Shown one piece after another: positions 27,611 to 36,542 of a stretch of 64,000 nt of DNA. Both the position numbers and the translations under genes were made by a program. The notes beneath the pieces are model-generated. The model saw only the letters and a program-made list of their open reading frames with translations. It was not told where the DNA came from and searched no databases. Each line of letters starts with the position of its first letter. The stretch's first letter is position 1. Source of the DNA: Oceaniglobus indicus (lineage in GTDB: Bacteria; Pseudomonadota; Alphaproteobacteria; Rhodobacterales; Rhodobacteraceae). The DNA lies in assembly GCF_002751875.1 (NCBI RefSeq), contig NZ_NMZM01000003.1, forward strand, positions 248,001-312,000, read 5' to 3'.

Positions 27611-29008
27611 TCAATCGGCGGCAAGCCGCGCGCGCCAGCGCGCCACCTGCGCGCGCACCTGCTCCGGTGCCGTCCCGCCATAGGAGGTGCGCGAGGCGAC
27701 CGAATTGTGCACGCCCAGCACGCCGAACACGTCTTCGGTGATCGCCGCGTGAACGCCCTGCATGTCCGCCAGCGTCAGGTCGGGCAGATCGCATCCCTTC
27801 CCCTCGGCCAGCGCGACCAGTGCGCCGGTGACGTGGTGCGCGTCGCGGAACGGCATGTTCAACGCCCGCACCAGCCAGTCGGCCAGATCCGTGGCGGTGG
27901 AAAACCCGGACCCGGCGGCGGCTTCCAGGGCCGGGCGGTTGGCGGTCATGTCCTTGACCATCCCCTCCATCGCGGCCAGCGCCAGCATCAGCGAATCGGC
28001 GGCGTCGAAGGTCTGTTCCTTGTCTTCCTGCATGTCCTTGGAATAGGCCAGCGGCAGACCCTTCATCACGGTGAACAACGCCACCTGCGCGCCCATGATC
28101 CGACCGATCTTGGCGCGGATCAGCTCGGCCGCGTCGGGGTTCTTCTTTTGCGGCATGATCGACGATCCGGTGGAAAACCGGTCGGACAGGGCGACAAACC
28201 GGAATTGCGCCGATGACCAGATCACCAGTTCCTCGGCAAAACGCGACAGGTGCATCGCGCAGATCGTCGCTGCGCCCAGGAATTCGAGCGCGAAATCGCG
28301 GTCAGCCACGGAATCCAGTGAATTGGCGGTGGGCCGATCGAACCCCAGGGCTTTCGCCGTCATCTCGCGGTCGATGGGAAAGCTGGTTCCGGCCAGGGCG
28401 GCCGCGCCCAGGGGTGATTCGTTCAGGCGGGCCCGCGCATCGCGAAACCGCGACACATCCCGGCCCAGCATTTCGACATAGGCCATCATGTGATGCCCCC
28501 ATGTCACCGGCTGCGCCGTCTGCAGGTGGGTGAAACCGGGCATCACCCAATCGGCGCCGGCCTCGGCCTGTGTCAGCAGGGCACGCTGCAACGCCTCGCA
28601 GCCCGTGATCGCGGCATCCATCTGGTCACGCACCCACAGCTTGAAATCCGTCGCCACCTGGTCGTTGCGCGACCGGCCGGTGTGCAGCCGTCCCGCCGGT
28701 TCGCCGACGATCTGTTTTAGACGCGCCTCGACGTTCATGTGGATGTCTTCCAGCGCGGTCGAGAATTGAAACGTTCCGCCCTCGATCTCTGACAACACCG
28801 TGAGAAGCCCTTCACGGATCGCCGCCGCATCGCTATCGGTGACGATGCCCGTGGCCGCCAGCATGGCGGCATGGGCGCGCGATCCGGCGATGTCCTGCCG
28901 CGCCATCCGCTGGTCGTACGAGATCGAGGCATTGATCGCCTCCATGATCGCGTCCGGCCCGGCGGCAAAGCGCCCGCCCCACATCGCGTTCGATGTCTTG
29001 TCGGTCAT
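27611..29008 (-). CDS. argH: Argininosuccinate lyase
   Basis: 465 residues, fumarase/aspartase superfamily. Cleaves argininosuccinate into arginine and fumarate, last step of arginine synthesis. Seen: [16 protein letters not shown] at the N-terminus, [20 protein letters not shown] near 105 with the substrate-binding motif, [16 protein letters not shown] near 155 (catalytic His) and the signature [16 protein letters not shown] near 279 (catalytic Ser loop). Its ATG lies only 16 bp from the divergent tlpA-like start. First gene of the minus-strand run towards lysA. Confidence 0.97.
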   Translation of the reverse strand: MTDKTSNAMWGGRFAAGPDAIMEAINASISYDQRMARQDIAGSRAHAAMLAATGIVTDSDAAAIREGLLTVLSEIEGGTFQFSTALEDIHMNVEARLKQIVGEPAGRLHTGRSRNDQVATDFKLWVRDQMDAAITGCEALQRALLTQAEAGADWVMPGFTHLQTAQPVTWGHHMMAYVEMLGRDVSRFRDARARLNESPLGAAALAGTSFPIDREMTAKALGFDRPTANSLDSVADRDFALEFLGAATICAMHLSRFAEELVIWSSAQFRFVALSDRFSTGSSIMPQKKNPDAAELIRAKIGRIMGAQVALFTVMKGLPLAYSKDMQEDKEQTFDAADSLMLALAAMEGMVKDMTANRPALEAAAGSGFSTATDLADWLVRALNMPFRDAHHVTGALVALAEGKGCDLPDLTLADMQGVHAAITEDVFGVLGVHNSVASRTSYGGTAPEQVRAQVARWRARLAAD

Positions 29009-29024
29009 GGAGGCCCCCTTGGTG

Positions 29025-29588
29025 ATGAAATCCGCTGTCTTGTCCGCGCTGCTTTATACGGGCCTTGCCCTGTCTGCAAATGCTGCCGATGTCGATGTGC
29101 TGAACGCGCTGCGCGACGGCGACATGAAGAAGCTGAACTTCCATTCCGAACCGAAGGACGTATCGGCACAGGCGTTCAGCGATCCCGACGGGGGCGAACA
29201 CCGGCTGGCCGATTGGCAGGGCAAGATTGTTCTGCTGAACTTCTGGGCCACCTGGTGCGCGCCCTGCCGCCATGAGATGCCGGCGCTGGACGCCTTGCAG
29301 AAACAGCTGGGCAGTGACGATTTCGAGGTCGTGACCCTGGCAACCGGGCGCAACGCCGTGCCCGCCATCGAACGTTTCTTCGACGAGGTGGGCGTGACGT
29401 CCCTGCCGATCCTGCTGGATGCGAAACAGGCGGTGGCGCGCGAAATGGCCGTTCTGGGCCTGCCGATCACCGTGATCCTGGACCGCGAGGGCCGCGAGAT
29501 CGCCCGCCTGCGCGGTGACGCCGACTGGAACAGCGACAGCGCCCGCGCCATCCTGACCGCCCTGGCCACCGGGGGCGCCGACGGCTGA
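29025..29588 (+). CDS. TlpA-family thiol-disulfide oxidoreductase
   Basis: 187 residues. Seen: signal peptide ([19 protein letters not shown], residues 3-21), redox motif [19 protein letters not shown] near 72-91 with the WCAPC pair, and a thioredoxin fold with cis-Pro (TSLPILL) near 126. Expected periplasmic reductase acting on cytochrome c maturation or oxidase assembly. ATG 29025 is preceded by GGAGG, 11 nt away, which itself overlaps the divergent argH start. Homologues facing argH are common in this bacterial group as I remember them. Confidence 0.85.
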   Translation: MKSAVLSALLYTGLALSANAADVDVLNALRDGDMKKLNFHSEPKDVSAQAFSDPDGGEHRLADWQGKIVLLNFWATWCAPCRHEMPALDALQKQLGSDDFEVVTLATGRNAVPAIERFFDEVGVTSLPILLDAKQAVAREMAVLGLPITVILDREGREIARLRGDADWNSDSARAILTALATGGADG

Positions 29589-29706
29589 GCCCGCATGACG
29601 GCATTTGTCACGCGACGCGAGGGCGAAAAAATGTTATGGTAAATGCGCAGGCCATATTGGGCCTGCGTCAAGACCCGAGCATTTCAACCTCCCGGGAGGA
29701 CTTTTG

Positions 29707-30003
29707 ATGAAAACGATTTTAGCCGCCCTCGCCCTTGCCCTGCCGTTATCGGCCACATCCGCGACCGCCGACTGCAGCTATATGGGCGGATATTATGCCA
29801 CCGGCAGCACGATCTGTTCTGCCGGTGGTTGGCTGGAACAATGCACGATCGCCGGATACTGGTCGGCCATCGGCAGTTGCAAGGCCGACGACAACCCGTC
29901 GGGCCTGAAGATGGATCCGAACGCGACGGCCGCCTTTGCCCGCGATCCCGACCTTGAGCCCAAGTCCGAGGAAAAGACCGACGAGGCAGCGGCAAGCAAC
30001 TGA
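29707..30003 (+). CDS. Small secreted Cys-containing protein
   Basis: 98 residues. Seen: signal peptide (ILAALALALPLSATSATA), then a compact domain with four Cys (ADCSYMGG, TICSAGG, EQCTIAG, GSCKADD) and several Gly/Tyr/Trp, and an acidic tail (EPKSEEKTDEAAASN). The four Cys could make two disulfides in the periplasm. SD GGGAGG precedes ATG 29707. No family recognised; it sits next to the TlpA-like oxidoreductase, which could be coincidence. Confidence 0.65.
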   Translation: MKTILAALALALPLSATSATADCSYMGGYYATGSTICSAGGWLEQCTIAGYWSAIGSCKADDNPSGLKMDPNATAAFARDPDLEPKSEEKTDEAAASN

Positions 30004-30011
30004 TCCGGCGC

Positions 30012-30599
30012 TCAGATCGCGGAAGGCGGCGCGGCCAACTGTGCCACCTCGCCGTGGCGCGGGCAGGTCGTGATGTGGTCGTTGACCATGCCGACCGCTT
30101 CCATGAATGCATAGACGATGGTGGGGCCGCAAAACCGGAACCCCGCCGTCTTCAGATCCTTCGAGAGTTTCGCCGACAGCGGTGTCTGCGGCGGAACCTC
30201 GGCGCCCGAGGCAAAGGCGTTCTGCACCGGGTGCCCATCGACATAATCCCACAGGAACCGGTCAAACCCCTGCCGCTCCTCGATCTCGCACCATGCGCGG
30301 GCGTTGCCGATCGTCGCCTCGATCTTGCCGCGGTGCCGGATGATTCCCGGATTCAGCAGCAACCGTTCGACGTCCGGCTCGCCCCAGCGGGCAATGGTCC
30401 GCGGGTCGAACCCCGCAAAGGCGTGGCGGAAATTATCGCGCTTCTTCAGGATCGTGATCCAGCTCAGCCCGGCCTGAAAGCCATCGAGGACCAGCTTTTC
30501 CCACAGCGCGCGACTGTCCCATTCGGGAACCCCCCATTCGGTGTCGTGATACGCCACATAGACCGGATCGACGCCACACCATTCGCACCTTCCATTCAT
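30012..30599 (-). CDS. tag: DNA-3-methyladenine glycosylase I
   Basis: 195 residues. Removes 3-methyladenine from alkylated DNA. Seen: N-terminal RCEWCG and YHDTEWG with the Cys and His of the zinc site, ISWITILKKRDNFRHAFAGFD (the HhH-fold region) near 46, and C-terminal NDHITTCPRH near 175 with the other His and Cys. The four zinc ligands of E. coli Tag are all present. ATG 30599 has AAAGGCG upstream. Confidence 0.95.
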   Translation of the reverse strand: MNGRCEWCGVDPVYVAYHDTEWGVPEWDSRALWEKLVLDGFQAGLSWITILKKRDNFRHAFAGFDPRTIARWGEPDVERLLLNPGIIRHRGKIEATIGNARAWCEIEERQGFDRFLWDYVDGHPVQNAFASGAEVPPQTPLSAKLSKDLKTAGFRFCGPTIVYAFMEAVGMVNDHITTCPRHGEVAQLAAPPSAI

Positions 30600-30640
30600 G
30601 TCTCGCGCCTTTCGCACCGGGGGGCGACCATCGGGCGCTC

Positions 30641-30690
30641 CGTTGAACACAATTAGAACAAAATGTGAATCTTCATACCTCGTTAGAACA
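30641..30690 (+). promoter_or_regulatory. Direct TTAGAACA repeats upstream of EAL gene
   Basis: TTAGAACA occurs at 30653-30660 and 30683-30690, exactly 30 bp apart, in an AT-rich patch between divergent tag and the EAL gene; a related GTTGAACA lies at 30642. Spacing near three helical turns suggests two operator sites on one face of the DNA. The regulator is unknown. Confidence 0.35.
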
Positions 30691-30728
30691 GATCTGCCAA
30701 GGTTCTCGCAGCTGGGATGGAGTTCGAG

Positions 30729-31568
30729 ATGCAGCAGGAATATCCGAAAGTCGTCGGCGACACGATGTTTCACGCCGATGATCCGCTAAGCTTTGCCGTG
30801 TCCGAGCGTGACCGCGACGTCATCGACATGGTCGAACGGGCGGTCAGCGCGCGGGATGTGATGCTGGCCTATCAGCCCGTCGTTCCGTCGGGGCGACAGG
30901 ATCGACCGGCGTTCTACGAAGGCCTGCTCCGGGTGCTGGACCGAAACGGGCGCATCATCCCCGCGAGAGATTTCATTCCGGTCGTCGAGACCACGGAAAT
31001 GGGGCGGCGGCTGGATTGCCTGGCGCTTGAAAAGGGCCTGCAGACCCTGCGCGAATACCCGCGCCTGCGCCTCGCCATCAACATGTCCGCGCGTTCCATA
31101 GGGTACCGCCGCTGGAACGAGACGCTGACCGCGGGACTGACCGCCGATCCGACGGCGGGCGAGCGTCTGATCCTCGAAATCACCGAAAGCTCGGCGATCA
31201 TGATGCCCGATATCGTGCAATGCTTCATGACCGACCTTCAACGCCAGGGAATCAGCTTTGCCATCGACGATTTCGGCGCCGGATTCACATCGCTGCGGTA
31301 TCTGAAGGATCTGTATTTCGACATCCTCAAGATCGACGGGCAATTCATCCGCGGCATCGCACACAGTCCCGACAACCAAGCGGTGGTGAAAGCGCTGCTG
31401 TCCATCGGCCGTCACTTCGACATGGTGACAATCGCCGAATCCGTCGAATCGGGCGAAGATGCCGCACTTCTGACGCAACTCGGCGTGGATTGCCTGCAGG
31501 GGTATTATTTCGGCGCACCGACCGTGCGCGCAAGATGGGCGACACCATCGCAACAGAAATCGGCGTGA
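30729..31568 (+). CDS. EAL-domain protein (cyclic di-GMP phosphodiesterase type)
   Basis: 279 residues from ATG 30729 (GGAG 6 nt upstream; ATG 30717 would add four). A stand-alone EAL domain: ALEAL-equivalent FYEGLLRV near 64 (EGL instead of EAL), INMSAR near 117 (catalytic Asn), LILEITESS near 150 (Glu), [16 protein letters not shown] near 177 (DDFG), ILKIDGQFI near 202 (catalytic Lys), TIAESVES near 239 and LQGYYFGAP near 261. All metal and base residues are present, so degradation of c-di-GMP to pGpG is plausible. No GGDEF, sensor or membrane segment is attached. Confidence 0.88.
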   Translation: MQQEYPKVVGDTMFHADDPLSFAVSERDRDVIDMVERAVSARDVMLAYQPVVPSGRQDRPAFYEGLLRVLDRNGRIIPARDFIPVVETTEMGRRLDCLALEKGLQTLREYPRLRLAINMSARSIGYRRWNETLTAGLTADPTAGERLILEITESSAIMMPDIVQCFMTDLQRQGISFAIDDFGAGFTSLRYLKDLYFDILKIDGQFIRGIAHSPDNQAVVKALLSIGRHFDMVTIAESVESGEDAALLTQLGVDCLQGYYFGAPTVRARWATPSQQKSA

Positions 31569-31695
31569 CGGCGGCGCGGCGCGCCATGTGCGCGAACCGT
31601 TGTGCTTTTTCACGTCTGTCCCTACGCTGGTCGTGATCTGCGGAACCGGTCTGACGGTCTTCCGCATCGACGCAACAGAACAAAGGGATCTTTCC

Positions 31696-32868
31696 ATGAC
31701 CAACGTCGTCATTGTCTCGGCAGGCCGCACCGCCGTCGGAAGCTTTCTCGGAGCTTTCGCCCAAACCCCTGCGCACGATCTGGGGGCCGCCGTTCTCGAG
31801 GCCGTCGTCGCCCGTGCCGGGATCGACAAGGGCGATGTCAGCGAAACGATCCTCGGCCAGGTGCTGACCGGTGGTCAGGGTCAGAACCCCGCGCGCCAGG
31901 CCCACATCAAGGCCGGGCTGCCCCAGGAATCCGCCGCCTGGGGCATCAACCAGGTTTGCGGCTCGGGCTTGCGCGCCGTCGCCCTGGGCGCCCAGCACAT
32001 CCAGCTTGGCGATGCCGCCATCGTGGCCGCAGGCGGTCAGGAAAACATGTCGATGTCGCCCCATGTCGCCAACCTGCGCCAGGGCCAGAAGATGGGCGAT
32101 CTGTCATTCGTGGATTCGATGATCAAGGACGGATTGTGGGACGCCTTCAACGGCTATCACATGGGCCAGACCGCCGAAAACGTCGCCGAGAAATGGGGCA
32201 TCGACCGGACCGCCCAGGACGAATTCGCCGTCGCCTCGCAGAACAAGGCCGAAGCGGCGCAGAAGGCGGGCAAGTTCGCCGACGAAATCGTGCCGTTCAT
32301 CGTCAAGACCCGCAAGGGCGACATCACCGTGGACGCCGATGAATACATCCGGCACGGCGCCACGATCGAAGCCATGGCCAAGCTGCGCGCGGCCTTCACC
32401 AAGGACGGCAGCGTCACCGCCGGCAACGCCAGCGGCCTGAACGATGGCGCCGCCGCCGTTCTGCTGATGAGCGAGGCGGAAGCGGAAAAGCGCGGCCTGA
32501 CCCCGCTGGCGCGCATCGCAAGTTACGCCACCGCTGGCCTTGACCCCGCGATCATGGGCGCCGGCCCGATCTATGCATCGCAGAAGGCCCTGGACAAGGC
32601 GGGATGGAAGGTGGGCGATCTGGACCTGATCGAGGCGAACGAAGCCTTCGCCGCCCAGGCCTGTGCCGTGAACAAGGAAATGGGCTGGGATCCGGCGAAG
32701 GTGAACGTCAACGGCGGCGCAATCGCCATCGGTCATCCCATCGGCGCCTCGGGATGCCGCGTTCTGAACACCCTGCTTTTCGAGATGAAGCGGTCCGGCG
32801 CCAAGAAAGGCCTGGCCACGCTGTGCATCGGCGGCGGCATGGGCGTCGCGCTCTGCGTCGAACGCTGA
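31696..32868 (+). CDS. phaA: Acetyl-CoA C-acetyltransferase
   Basis: 390 residues. Condenses two acetyl-CoA to acetoacetyl-CoA, entry to polyhydroxybutyrate and the ethylmalonyl-CoA pathway. Seen: [17 protein letters not shown] near 86 with the nucleophile Cys, [10 protein letters not shown] near 313, [17 protein letters not shown] near 340 with the catalytic His, and [11 protein letters not shown] near 376 with the second Cys. SD AAAGGGAT precedes ATG 31696. phaB is not adjacent; a strong terminator follows directly. Confidence 0.95.
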   Translation: MTNVVIVSAGRTAVGSFLGAFAQTPAHDLGAAVLEAVVARAGIDKGDVSETILGQVLTGGQGQNPARQAHIKAGLPQESAAWGINQVCGSGLRAVALGAQHIQLGDAAIVAAGGQENMSMSPHVANLRQGQKMGDLSFVDSMIKDGLWDAFNGYHMGQTAENVAEKWGIDRTAQDEFAVASQNKAEAAQKAGKFADEIVPFIVKTRKGDITVDADEYIRHGATIEAMAKLRAAFTKDGSVTAGNASGLNDGAAAVLLMSEAEAEKRGLTPLARIASYATAGLDPAIMGAGPIYASQKALDKAGWKVGDLDLIEANEAFAAQACAVNKEMGWDPAKVNVNGGAIAIGHPIGASGCRVLNTLLFEMKRSGAKKGLATLCIGGGMGVALCVER

Positions 32869-32876
32869 CCCACGGG

Positions 32877-32909
32877 CGGGCGGGAGCTCTCTCCCGCCCG
32901 CGCCTTTTT
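32877..32909 (+). terminator. Terminator of phaA
   Basis: CGGGCGGGAG (32877-32886) pairs fully with CTCCCGCCCG (32891-32900) around CTCT, followed by TTTTT at 32905-32909. Strong rho-independent terminator 9 bp after the phaA stop. Confidence 0.85.
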
Positions 32910-32980
32910 CCACCACCTTCGGATGATCGGTGTCGACGGACGGTCGCGCCGCAGACACCACTCCTGCATCGGGACGCTTC

Positions 32981-33847
32981 ATGAACCGCACGCGCGCGAC
33001 CCTTGTCGGCTTTGCGGCGATCCTTCTGTGGTCACTGCTGGCCTTGCTGACGGTCAAATCCGCCCCTGTTCCACCATTTCAACTCAACGCGCTCTGCTTC
33101 GCGATCGGCGGAGGCCTGGGGTTGCTGTGGCTTGGCCTGACCGGCCGGCTGCATCAGCTGCGTGGGATTCCGTGGACCGTCTATGCCTTCGGCACTTTTG
33201 GACTTTTCGGCTATCACGCGCTGTATTTCTCGGCACTGCGGCTCGCTCCGCCGGCCGAAGCGGGTCTGATCGCCTATCTCTGGCCGTTGTTGATCGTGCT
33301 GTTTTCGGGCCTGTTGCCTGGCGAAACCCTGCGGCGTGGGCATGTCCTTGGAGCGCTGGCGGGATTCGCGGGGGCCGCGGCGATCATCGGGCGCAGCGAA
33401 GTCGCCTTTGACGGGCCACAGATGTGGGGGTATGCGCTGGCCCTGCTCTGCGCATTGTTCTGGAGCGGTTATTCCGTGATTTCGCGCACGTTGAACGACA
33501 TTCCGACCGTTTCGGTCGTGATGTTCTGCGTCGCGGCAGCGATCCTGTCGGCCGTCGCGCACGTCTTTGCCGAAGTGACGGCCTGGCCGGTGGCCACATC
33601 GGGCTGGCTGGCCATCATTCTCCTTGGCGCCGGGCCTGTGGGCTGCGCGTTTTTCGCCTGGGACATCGGGATGAAGCGGGGCGACATCCAACTGCTGGGC
33701 GTGACGTCATATGCCGCGCCGGTGCTGTCGACAGTGTTCCTGGTCGGTGCCGGCATTGCCGATCCGACACCGACCCTCGTGATTGCCGCGGTGTTGATCA
33801 CCGGCGGCGCTGCGCTGGCCGCGCGGGCCAGCGCCCAAAGAACCTAA
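32981..33847 (+). CDS. EamA/DMT-family exporter (aromatic amino acid type)
   Basis: 288 residues with about ten hydrophobic segments in two EamA repeats, for example LVGFAAILLWSLLALLTV near 9-26, LWPLLIVLFSGLLPGETL near 106, LALLCALFWSGYSVISR near 153 and VLSTVFLVGAGI near 255. This is the drug/metabolite transporter fold; the order resembles YddG-type aromatic amino acid exporters. Substrate not shown. Start ATG 32981 fits the first helix; GTG 32930 is an alternative. Its stop overlaps the convergent YdcH gene by 4 nt. Confidence 0.8.
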   Translation: MNRTRATLVGFAAILLWSLLALLTVKSAPVPPFQLNALCFAIGGGLGLLWLGLTGRLHQLRGIPWTVYAFGTFGLFGYHALYFSALRLAPPAEAGLIAYLWPLLIVLFSGLLPGETLRRGHVLGALAGFAGAAAIIGRSEVAFDGPQMWGYALALLCALFWSGYSVISRTLNDIPTVSVVMFCVAAAILSAVAHVFAEVTAWPVATSGWLAIILLGAGPVGCAFFAWDIGMKRGDIQLLGVTSYAAPVLSTVFLVGAGIADPTPTLVIAAVLITGGAALAARASAQRT

Positions 33848-34011
33848 TTCGAGGCGAGACGTTCGATCTGCTGTTTCAGATGCAGTTTCTTCTTCTTCAA
33901 CTCGGTGATCGCAAGATCGTCCGTGGCGGGACTGCGCTGGGCCGCCTCGACTTGATCCGACAGTTTCTGGTGCTTTTTGCGAAGCTCCTGCACATGCGAA
34001 CTCAGGTTCAT
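33844..34011 (-). CDS. YdcH/DUF465 family protein
   Basis: 55 residues. A single helical hairpin of charged residues: HVQELRKKHQKLSDQVEAAQ near 6-25 and AITELKKKKLHLKQQIERL near 33-52, typical of DUF465 (YdcH). Function unknown. AGGAGG lies 8 nt before ATG 34011. It is convergent with the exporter gene, sharing CTAA. Confidence 0.8.
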   Translation of the reverse strand: MNLSSHVQELRKKHQKLSDQVEAAQRSPATDDLAITELKKKKLHLKQQIERLASN

Positions 34012-34330
34012 GGTCGTCCTCCTGTGAAAACTTGGGCAGGATCAGTGCACCACAGATCGGGCGATCTGTCATCTGTTCGTTGGCGGATCGGCAGGATTTC
34101 GGCAGAGTATTTCGCTCGGATAAGCGGCAAACTGTCGCTAAACTCGAACGCGCCCGTTTCTACCGGAGGTTCATCTTGGAAAACGGCGCGGCGGTTCTTA
34201 TTTATTGACGTCTGCCCAATGCGGCGTGGGTCATCTGCGCAATTTATGGGCGGCGACGGATTCCTCCCCACGACTCACCCGATGATGGCCTGCGCGTCAT
34301 GGCGACAGACCGCGTCCGGGCGCGCAGCGG
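34012..34330 (+). other. Gene-poor gap of 319 bp
   Basis: Between divergently arranged small genes. It holds a relatively AT-rich patch (TTCTTATTTATTGAC, near 34195) that could carry promoters, and a ten-codon TTG frame at 34176 with GGAGG upstream that I do not count as a gene. Nothing else is recognised. Confidence 0.5.
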
Positions 34331-34546
34331 TCATCCCGTCGGTTCGATATCGTTGTCACGCAGAACCAACCGGGCGCGGTGCAGATCCGCATCGCGCACC
34401 ATCAGGCGGCGCGGCAGCACCCCGATCGAGCCTTCGAGGACGCTCATATGGACGTCCATCTCAAAGCAATCTATATCCTCCCCACCAAGGAGCGCAGTGG
34501 CAAAGGCAATGACCGTCGGGTCGCTGGTGCGGAGCAGTTCCTTCAT
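34331..34546 (-). CDS. DUF2007 family small protein
   Basis: 71 residues: MKELLRTSDPTVIAFATALL, then GEDIDCFEMDVHMSVLEG and a basic LPRRLMVRDADLHRARLVL end. This matches the DUF2007 putative signal-transducing family: a single ferredoxin-like domain with a conserved opening. It lies 76 bp from the divergent polyprenyl synthase. Only a weak SD is seen before ATG 34546. Confidence 0.72.
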   Translation of the reverse strand: MKELLRTSDPTVIAFATALLGGEDIDCFEMDVHMSVLEGSIGVLPRRLMVRDADLHRARLVLRDNDIEPTG

Positions 34547-34622
34547 GCCAGAGACTAGAGGACAGACCGTGCGGTTTGTCGACCCCGGACACGCGCAGAA
34601 TGTCAGAAACGGAAGCCACGCC

Positions 34623-35621
34623 ATGACCCCGGATACCGCCGAAGCGAAACCGCACGAGCGTTTGGCCGCCGCGTTGGCCGACGAGCTGGAAGCAGTCAAC
34701 GTGTTGATTCGCGAACGCATGGCCAGCGAGAACGCCCCGCGCATCCCCGAGGTGACCGCCCATCTGATCGAAGCCGGCGGCAAACGCATCCGCCCCATGC
34801 TGACCTTGGCCGCCGCGCGGCTATCAGGCTATGAGGGCCCCTATCACATCCATCTGGCCGCCACGGTCGAGTTCATCCATACCGCCACGCTGCTGCACGA
34901 CGATGTGGTCGACGAAAGCGGCCAGCGGCGCGGGCGCCCCACGGCCAACCTGTTGTGGGACAACAAGTCTTCGGTGCTGGTCGGCGATTACCTGTTTGCG
35001 CGGTCGTTTCAGTTGATGGTGGAAACGGGATCCCTGCGGGTGCTGGACATCCTGGCCAATGCCTCGGCCACGATTGCCGAAGGCGAGGTCCTGCAACTGA
35101 CGGCCGCGCAGGACCTTGCGACGCTGGAAGACACCTATCTGAAGATCGTGCGCGGCAAGACGGCGGCACTGTTTTCGGCCGCCACCCAGGTCGGCGGGAT
35201 CGTCGCCGGCGCATCGGAGGAGCGGATCGCGGCGCTGTTCACCTATGGCGATGCCCTGGGGGTCGCCTTTCAGATGGTCGATGACCTTCTGGACTGGACC
35301 GGCGGGACCGTGATTGGGAAGAACATCGGTGACGACTTCCGCGAGCGCAAGCTGACCCTGCCGGTGATCCGCGCCGTTGCGGCGGCCGACACCGGCGAAT
35401 GGGCGTTCTGGGTGCGCACCATCGGCAAGGGCAAGCAGGAAGACGGCGATCTGGAACGTGCGCTGGAGTTGCTGCAGGCCCATGGCACCCTGGAAAGCAC
35501 CCGGCTTACCGCGCTGGGATGGATCGACACGGCGAAATCCGCCCTGGACGTGATGCCGGACGATCCGTTGCGCGACATGTTGCGCGACCTTGCCGATTAC
35601 GTCGTCGCGCGCATCCTCTGA
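34623..35621 (+). CDS. ispB: All-trans polyprenyl diphosphate synthase (ubiquinone side chain)
   Basis: 332 residues, trans-prenyltransferase. Builds the long isoprenoid tail of ubiquinone from FPP and IPP. Seen: GGKRIRPML near 50, first Asp-rich motif LLHDDVVDESGQRRG near 87-101, second motif MVDDLLDWTGG near 219-229, and conserved GKTAALF and KNIGDDFRERK. Chain length (C45-C50; Q10 is usual in this class of bacteria) cannot be read from sequence. ATG 34623 is inside a longer open frame whose upstream part overlaps DUF2007 and is ignored. Confidence 0.92.
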   Translation: MTPDTAEAKPHERLAAALADELEAVNVLIRERMASENAPRIPEVTAHLIEAGGKRIRPMLTLAAARLSGYEGPYHIHLAATVEFIHTATLLHDDVVDESGQRRGRPTANLLWDNKSSVLVGDYLFARSFQLMVETGSLRVLDILANASATIAEGEVLQLTAAQDLATLEDTYLKIVRGKTAALFSAATQVGGIVAGASEERIAALFTYGDALGVAFQMVDDLLDWTGGTVIGKNIGDDFRERKLTLPVIRAVAAADTGEWAFWVRTIGKGKQEDGDLERALELLQAHGTLESTRLTALGWIDTAKSALDVMPDDPLRDMLRDLADYVVARIL

Positions 35622-35667
35622 TCCGACAGCGTGATCCAATCGAGGCGCCGGTGGCGCCACGGCATTT

Positions 35668-35699
35668 GCGCCGGCCCCGGACTTCGCCGGGACCGGCGC
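35668..35699. terminator. Possible bidirectional terminator hairpin
   Basis: A 13-bp stem with one mismatch: GCGCCGG-C-CCCGG pairs with CCGGG-A-CCGGCGC around ACTTCG, between convergent polyprenyl synthase and ispE. No T run, so it may act with Rho or as an mRNA end stabiliser. Confidence 0.4.
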
Positions 35700-35714
35700 G
35701 GTTGGTGCATTCCG

Positions 35715-36542
35715 TCAGGCGAGGGTGCAGGCCGTCACCCACCAGTCGGGGTGGGCAAGTTGCACCTCATCCGCCGCATCGCCAGCCGCCGCATCGCTTT
35801 TATACAGCCCAAAGCAGGTCGCACCGGACCCCGACATTCGCACCAGAACGGGCGGAACGCGCGTGGTCTGCAGTTGCTTGAGCACGGTGTTGACGACCGG
35901 GCAGCACGCGATGGCCGGCGCCTGAAGGTCGTTGCGCTGGCACGCCAGGAACCCGATCAGGGGGTCGGCACGGGACAGGTCGGGCAAACGCACGGGCATC
36001 GGCTCGTTGTTCTTGCGACCAAGCCTGTTGAACACATCGGGTGTGGCCACGGCGGTTCCGGGATTGACGAGAACGGCGTGCAGCCGCGGAAGCCGTGGCA
36101 AGGGGGCGATCCGTTCGCCGATCCCGCCCATACGGCACGCGCGCGCGGTCAGGCACACCGGCACATCCGCCCCCAGACGGGCGGGATCGGCCGGCATGGG
36201 CCGGCCATCGAGCGCGTGGAGTGCGCGCAGGGTCGCCGCCGCATCGGCGGATCCACCCCCGATGCCCGCCGCCGTCGGTAGGGTCTTGATCAACGTGATC
36301 GCCGCCGGCCGACCCCCCATCAGACGGGCAGCCCGCAACACCAGGTTGTCCGCCCCCCGCGGCACATCCGCCGCCATGGGGCCGGTGACGTTCAGTGACC
36401 ATTCATCGGCAGCGTGCACCGTGATCCGATCCCCCACATCGGCGAACATCACCAGAGAATCCAGCAGATGATAGCCGTCGTCGCGTTGGCCGGTGATGTG
36501 CAGGGTCAGGTTGATCTTGGCGGGCGCGAAGGCCTCAGCCAT
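35715..36542 (-). CDS. ispE: 4-diphosphocytidyl-2-C-methyl-D-erythritol kinase
   Basis: 275 residues, GHMP kinase. Phosphorylates CDP-ME in the MEP isoprenoid pathway. Seen: FAPAKINLTLHITGQRDDGYHLLDS at the N-terminus with the catalytic Lys, ATP loop LPTAAGIGGGSADAAATL near 88-105, RLGADVPVCL near 143 with the catalytic Asp, and VRMSGSGATCFGLY near 236. Its start overlaps the TPR gene stop by 8 nt, so the pair is translationally coupled. Same pathway as the convergent polyprenyl synthase. Confidence 0.95.
   Translation of the reverse strand: MAEAFAPAKINLTLHITGQRDDGYHLLDSLVMFADVGDRITVHAADEWSLNVTGPMAADVPRGADNLVLRAARLMGGRPAAITLIKTLPTAAGIGGGSADAAATLRALHALDGRPMPADPARLGADVPVCLTARACRMGGIGERIAPLPRLPRLHAVLVNPGTAVATPDVFNRLGRKNNEPMPVRLPDLSRADPLIGFLACQRNDLQAPAIACCPVVNTVLKQLQTTRVPPVLVRMSGSGATCFGLYKSDAAAGDAADEVQLAHPDWWVTACTLA

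Noticed and set aside
34102-34120. GAGTATTTCG as an inverted copy of the AATACTC repeat
   Set aside because: Only about ten bases agree and the flanks do not match the other copies.
34176-34208. Ten-codon frame starting TTG after GGAGG
   Set aside because: Too short and with a non-ATG start; no terminator or conservation evidence available here.
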